From contig QJNS01000091.1 in NCBI GenBank assembly GCA_004154925.1, positions 124,001 through 188,000 on the forward strand: DNA of 64,000 bases, written 5' to 3'. The notes under the pieces were generated by a model. That model worked only from the letters and a program-made list of their open reading frames with translations, ran no database searches and was not told the origin of the DNA. Within the stretch, counting starts at the first letter, position 1, and each line of letters starts with the position of its first letter. This DNA is from Monosporascus cannonballus. Taxonomy: Eukaryota; Ascomycota; Sordariomycetes; Xylariales. The translations under genes were made by a program, and so were the position numbers. Of the stretch, positions 59,600-64,000 are shown one piece after another.

Positions 59600-61000
59600 G
59601 AAATTATTTGATAAAATAAATTAAATATATATATTTATTTCGATTTTTTTAGGTTTCTATCTAGGGATCGGTCCGATTTATTATTATATATTATGATATT
59701 TTATACGGTTTTTGGAGATCGATTTCTATATAGCTGAAATGGTTAGGCTTTCGTATCTTTTTTCGGTTTGCAATTTATGTTTTTATAGTTTAGCTTTTTA
59801 TAATTATAATACTTAAATAAGTCTCTATAAAAGTTAAATGTATTAAATTATATAAATTTATTCCGATTGGAATTAAATCGGCGATTATTTGCTTTTCGAA
59901 TAATAAAAACGTCCGCGGTTCTTATTATTTTTACGCAGCGTTTTTAATTTATTTTAGGAATCTTTTTTTAAAAACGTTAAAATAAGATTATTTATTTTTA
60001 TTAATACCTTTAGCAGAAAATAATTGATTTTCCTTCGCTTTTTTCTAGACCTTTTAATAACGTTTTACTTTATTTATTACGTTATTAATTCGTTTTAATA
60101 TAACGTTTTTTCGTTATAAGGTATTTCGTAACCTTAATATTAATTTATAAAAGTAATTAAAAGCGAAACATTTATTATTTCGATCGTTTTCTAGGCTAAA
60201 GATATTTACAAATTTTGTTTTATAAGTTAAAAACCTTTATTAAATGTAAAAATCTAACAGTAATTAATAGAGTTGTTATTGTAATTCTATAAATTATTCT
60301 CTATATTTTTTATCAGGAAATTTGAGATTTACGTAATTTTTTCTTTAAAAAATCTATAAATCTTTTATTTTTAGTTTTTTTATAATTAAAATAATTAACT
60401 TAATACGATAAAATTATTAAACGTTTATAATAAAAACGTCTATATAGCTTATAACTCATTAAATATAAGTAAAGGTATGTCGTCCTTGTTTTTCGATATA
60501 ATTTCTGTAATAATTTTTATTTAATATTTAATCGATATACGTTCGAAAAATGTCGGGCAATTATAACGCAATATTCGTTTATCGTCTTTAAACTTTTACG
60601 ATAATGTTGTAATTAATTTATAAAATTTGACATTTTTAATATATATTATTATTTATTATATATCAAACTATTAGAATAATATCGAATATTATTTGTTTTT
60701 TTAATAAATAATTTCCCATATCTTATTATTATTAAGAGGTTTAACCTTTTTTTATTTTGAACTCCAAGACGCAGTCGTTATATTACGTCCGTTTTTCGAC
60801 CGTTTAGCTAACGGTTATTAGAATATATCTCTATTATATATATAAGGTAATTTAAAATTCAAAAAACCATGGTTTTTTATTCGTTAAAACTTTATTATAG
60901 GTTTTTTTTTGCCTATTTCCGTACTGTAATCGATCGTTTATCGGTTAGATTCCGAGCGGCGGTTTTTTCGATTAATAATCTAGGTTCGTTTTATAATCGG
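59600..61000 (-). pseudogene. gag: gag relic of element F with CCHC zinc knuckle
   Basis: Minus-strand reading of about 59770-59813 gives KYYNYKKLNYKNINCK. Reversing G-to-A/C-to-T changes this fits C-x2-C-x4-H-x4-C (Tyr for Cys twice, Asn for Gly, Tyr for His). It is placed between the 5' LTR and reverse transcriptase as expected. The rest is not readable. Confidence 0.7.
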
Positions 61001-61055
61001 CGAACTTTGCTTCTAGTAATTATTGCGTTACTTTTTATAATAAAAATAACAAGAT

Positions 61056-61251
61056 TATAACATAATAAGTAATTAAAGGCTAAAGTAAGGTAACCCCCGA
61101 GTAATCCCAAAACGTATTCTAAGAAATAAATGTATTAAGTTATTTTTATCTAGCGTTTTTATATTAGTTGCCAGATAGTTATTTATATTAGCGCGTAGGT
61201 CTATAGCTAATCGAATATCAACTGCAGCCCTAAAAGAGCTGTATTTTCACA
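61056..61251 (-). repeat. 5' LTR of element F
   Basis: 196 bp, ends GTATTTTCACA at 61251. The other end is mutated (TATAACATAATAAG). Differences from the left LTR are mainly transitions. Confidence 0.9.
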
Positions 61252-61256
61252 TATTA

Positions 61257-62070
61257 ATTAATAATAATTTAAAAATGGTAAAAAGGATATAAACTGTGAA
61301 TTAAAGATTAATAATACTAAATATTAACAATACAAAATATATTTAAATATACTTAAATAATTAAAGTAAAATAGATTAAAATTTAACGTATATATACGAT
61401 TAATCGGCGAATTAATAAATTTAATTAACATATTTATAACGAAAATGAAAAAATATAAAAAGATTATATATTTAAAAATCATTTTGAATTTTCGTTTATA
61501 TATTAACGAAATTATATATTTTTAATAAATTAATAATATATTATACGTATTACGATCGTTAAAGTTAATCTAAGTATATTATTATTAATAAATATTATGT
61601 AAATAAATTTGTTCTAATTATATAATTTCGGAAGAAATATATTTAATGGAATAAAATAATCTATTATTTTATATCGATAATAAATAATCGGAAATTACTT
61701 AGTTCTTTAATACTGTTAACGTAATATTAAAGGTAATATAAATAATATTATTATATTTATATAATAACAATACAATAATTATTTAATAATAGATTATTTT
61801 ATATTTATAGACATATTTTCGTTTTTTCGTTAAATATAAAAAATAAAAATGTAATAAATCAATTAATTAATATAAATAAACGAACGAAAAGTAAATAATT
61901 TATTAATTTAGATTTAAATTAAAACCTTTCAAAATAATATTAGAAATATATTTTTCTAATTACTAAAATTATTGCCTTAATACTTTTAATTTTAAAACTT
62001 ATATATTTTTTAACATAAATATTGCGAAAATAAAATAAACATTTTTAAATAAAATTATTTATTAATCGAA
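61257..62070. other. AT-rich relic sequence
   Basis: No ends, domains or RNA genes recognised. Composition as in other RIP-mutated stretches. Confidence 0.45.
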
Positions 62071-62075
62071 TTACG

Positions 62076-62583
62076 TACAAGATAGCGAATGTATAACGTT
62101 AACTACAATATCAAATGGTCAGCAATTCCAAATCTCAATTAGGATTTAGACATCTTAATCCATCTTATAACGACTAGCTATACATATTATCACAATTATT
62201 TTCCCCCTTTTAATAAAGTCGTCCCGACTTTAGGGCTAAATAAAATATCGAACCTCTAAGACTTTACTGCGCTCTGTAAGTATATAACGCGGTCGGACCC
62301 TTTGGGCTGACCACCCGTCGAACGCCAGCGGTTAAAATCTTTTTCGTCTACCTTTTAGCTTTTTTTAGCCTGTAGCCGCCCTTATAAGAATCGAACATTA
62401 TTTTCCGTATATCGCCCAAATAGTGCCGAACTAACTAATATATCTAATTAGGATTGGAAATAATTATAAGATAACGATAGTTCGACGTTAATTATAATAT
62501 TAAAAAGTTAATAATTTCAAGCTTTAATTAGAGTTCGAATATTTTAATTTATCTTATAAGAATTAACTGTGCATATTATTATA
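62076..62583 (-). mobile_element. TRIM-like miniature LTR retrotransposon
   Basis: 508 bp with two 119-bp direct terminal repeats (62076-62194 and 62465-62583) and an exact 5-bp duplication TTACG (62071-62075 and 62584-62588). In minus orientation the repeat starts TGTGATAATATG, and directly before the left copy stands a polypurine tract AAAAGGGGGAAAATAAT. The 270-bp interior has no coding frame. This layout is that of a terminal-repeat retrotransposon in miniature, mobilised by proteins of another element. No canonical primer-binding site was recognised. Confidence 0.82.
62195..62464 (-). other. Interior of the TRIM-like element, unmutated GC-rich island
   Basis: 270 bp of clearly higher GC than everything around (e.g. 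GGTCGGACCCTTTGGGCTGA, CGTCGAACGCCAGCGG), with a TTATTAAAAGGGGG tract at the repeat border. Non-coding. Its flanking repeats are RIP-mutated, most strongly the right one. Confidence 0.75.
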
Positions 62584-62588
62584 TTACG

Positions 62589-63309
62589 TTAATTTATTGA
62601 AATTAAAATTAACTTAAAATCTTAAAATTTATTTTTTGATAGTTTGGTAATAATAAATAAAAATTATTCGGCGGTTAATAAATAAATATGTAAAATAATA
62701 TATATATATATATATATTTGTTTTTATTATAAAAATAGTAAATATAAAATTAGACATTTATTTTGGATAAATTAATAACGTAAACGATATCAAATTCTAG
62801 ATAAAACAAATCGATATCATACTAATAAGATTTATCGAAAATCGACGAATTATTGTCGATCTTTCGAACATAATCGAAAGAATTTAAAACTTAAAAAACT
62901 AATATTTATCAAAAGTATTATCGCAAATATATATACTAATAACAAATCGTCGAAAACTAAATATATATATAGATATATATACGAAAAAATTAAAAAGAAA
63001 ATCAATAATCGTTCGTCGAAAAAATAGATAACGGAAATAAAAATTAAGAATAAAATATTTACAAAACAAATTAAAAATTAATATAAAAATTATTAATATT
63101 TTAATCTGAAAACTTTTATTAATCGGCTTTATATTAACGATGTCTAGGATAATAAAAGTACAAATTTAATAAATATTAACAAAATATTCGTACCTTATAA
63201 TAATACTATATAACTTAATACCGTATTAACTATAACGCAATATATAGCTAATAATACTTTTCAAAGACTAGTAGTTAAAAAGAGAGAAAATAATAAAAGA
63301 AAATGAAAA
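62589..63309. other. AT-rich relic with AT microsatellite
   Basis: Holds an (AT)n run at about 62697-62717. No other feature recognised. Confidence 0.45.
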
Positions 63310-63520
63310 AATATAAAAAGTACGGCTAAATATCGACGACTAATCGCCAACTCACCTATTTAAAATAATTACAAAATCTAATATCCGAACAAATATATAT
63401 ATAATCTAGATAAAAGTCTGTCAATATATCTACTTTTTAGAATAGTCTACAATTACTTGGCTATTATCTCGCTTACATATTTATTTTCTTATAATATTTT
63501 ATATATATTTATAAAAAGCT
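63310..63520 (+). repeat. Dispersed repeat K, copy 2
   Basis: Direct copy of 39690-39930. Shared landmarks are CGCCAACTCACCTATT, ATATATATAATCTAGATA and CTGTCAATATATCTACTT. Some sites are better preserved here, others in copy 1, so each has mutated independently. Confidence 0.6.
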
Positions 63521-64000
63521 TAGAACCTTTTTAATATTAATTATAATAAAAAGATATGTTATATATTAATACTTAATTATAAGTTTTATATTCTAGCGAT
63601 AATCGTTTTAAATATAAATATTAAATCTAAAGATATATTTGAAAAATAAAACTTAAAATAAAACTAAAAAACGTTTTATATAAGAAAAATAATAAAATGT
63701 TTTCAATTTATAATAACACAACCCATAATAAGTATATATAAATAGTAATTAAGTATTATTTAAAAATGTAATCGAAGTTAAATAAAATAAAAAACCTATA
63801 TTTTTCATTTATTTTTCTTAGATATCTATTTATAAATAAAGTTACAATTTCGACTTTAACTATTTGCGAAACAATTTATATACGAAAATATTAACATTTG
63901 ATCTTAACAACTTTAGTTGTAATTTTTTAATATAAATATAAATAAATCTTAATAAAATTCCATAGATCGTATGATTTTAAGGCTTTAAATATTCATTTTA
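63521..64000. other. AT-rich relic sequence to window end
   Basis: No feature recognised. The AT-rich block continues beyond the window. Confidence 0.45.

Larger units (their letters stand above)
53771..61251 (-). mobile_element. Ty3/Gypsy retrotransposon F, second family
   Basis: 7,481 bp with short LTRs (195 and 196 bp) and an exact 5-bp duplication TATTA (53766-53770 and 61252-61256). The LTR sequences are unrelated to those of A, B and C. The minus strand carries, right to left, a gag relic with CCHC knuckle, reverse transcriptase and integrase, so the 5' LTR is the right one. Frames are broken by RIP-type stops. It contains a later 124-bp insertion (58209-58332). Confidence 0.92.

Noticed and set aside
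60869..61060. 63-codon plus-strand frame ending in the right LTR of element F
   Set aside because: Antisense to gag, runs into the LTR and is rich in Phe/Leu/Ile as expected from AT-rich DNA.
39690..63520. The two K repeats as the LTRs of one 24-kb element
   Set aside because: They enclose complete, independently inserted elements and have no matched ends or target duplication.
1..64000. tRNA, rRNA or snRNA genes
   Set aside because: No convincing cloverleaf with A/B boxes and no rRNA-like segment was noticed by eye; a covariance-model scan would be decisive.

Overview
The window looks like chromosomal DNA of a filamentous ascomycete (Pezizomycotina). The evidence is ~50-nt introns with CTAAC/CTGAC-like branch sites, ascomycete-type proteins (CRIB adaptor, SREBP-type bHLH, Slp1-like SUN protein, Mei2-like RNA-binding protein), and a large AT-rich block of transposons mutated in the manner of repeat-induced point mutation (RIP). 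I do not assign genus or species.

The left part (1 to about 22,790) has ordinary base composition and carries four supported genes. These are a CRIB-domain protein (2221-4695, +), a bHLH transcription factor (8200-9111, +), an Slp1/SUN-like ER membrane protein (10365-13415, +) and an 11-exon Mei2-like RNA-binding protein (14872-17562, -) with 18-nt and 31-nt exons and one GC-AG intron. The SUN and Mei2-like genes converge. Upstream of the Mei2-like gene lies a purine-rich leader/promoter region with a degenerate ~71-bp tandem repeat (about 17,950-18,910). A 10-N assembly gap at 6664-6673 is flanked by poly-G and poly-C. A copia-type LTR relic (about 21,834-22,215) sits near the edge of the genic part.

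At position 22,793 the composition switches abruptly to an AT-rich, gene-free block that runs to the window end. I could resolve it into nested transposons, most of them bounded by matching target-site duplications. There are three related Ty3/Gypsy retrotransposons of 6.7 kb unit size: A 23249-29999, B 32438-39110, C 41953-50580. A fourth, unrelated Gypsy element is F (53771-61251). All four have pol on the minus strand. A is inserted inside an element with ~450-bp inverted-repeat arms (22793-31980). B is inserted in a short terminal repeat resembling that of D. C contains D, a 1,921-bp TIR transposon at a TA site. A solo LTR of the A family (39297-39646), a 124-bp solo-LTR-like insertion within F (58209-58332), and a 508-bp TRIM-like miniature LTR element (62076-62583) with a related solo LTR (31987-32104) complete the set.

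The A/B/C family has two notable features. Each copy carries relics of a small Cys-rich coiled-coil ORF antisense to pol, just inside the 3' LTR. Their LTRs share both ends but have different internal repeat modules. Transitions dominate the differences between LTR pairs and domain motifs (YLDD to YLNN, Cys to Tyr in zinc knuckles, CAG to TAG stops), and CpG remains common while CpA is scarce, as expected for RIP. No host gene was recognised in the AT-rich block.
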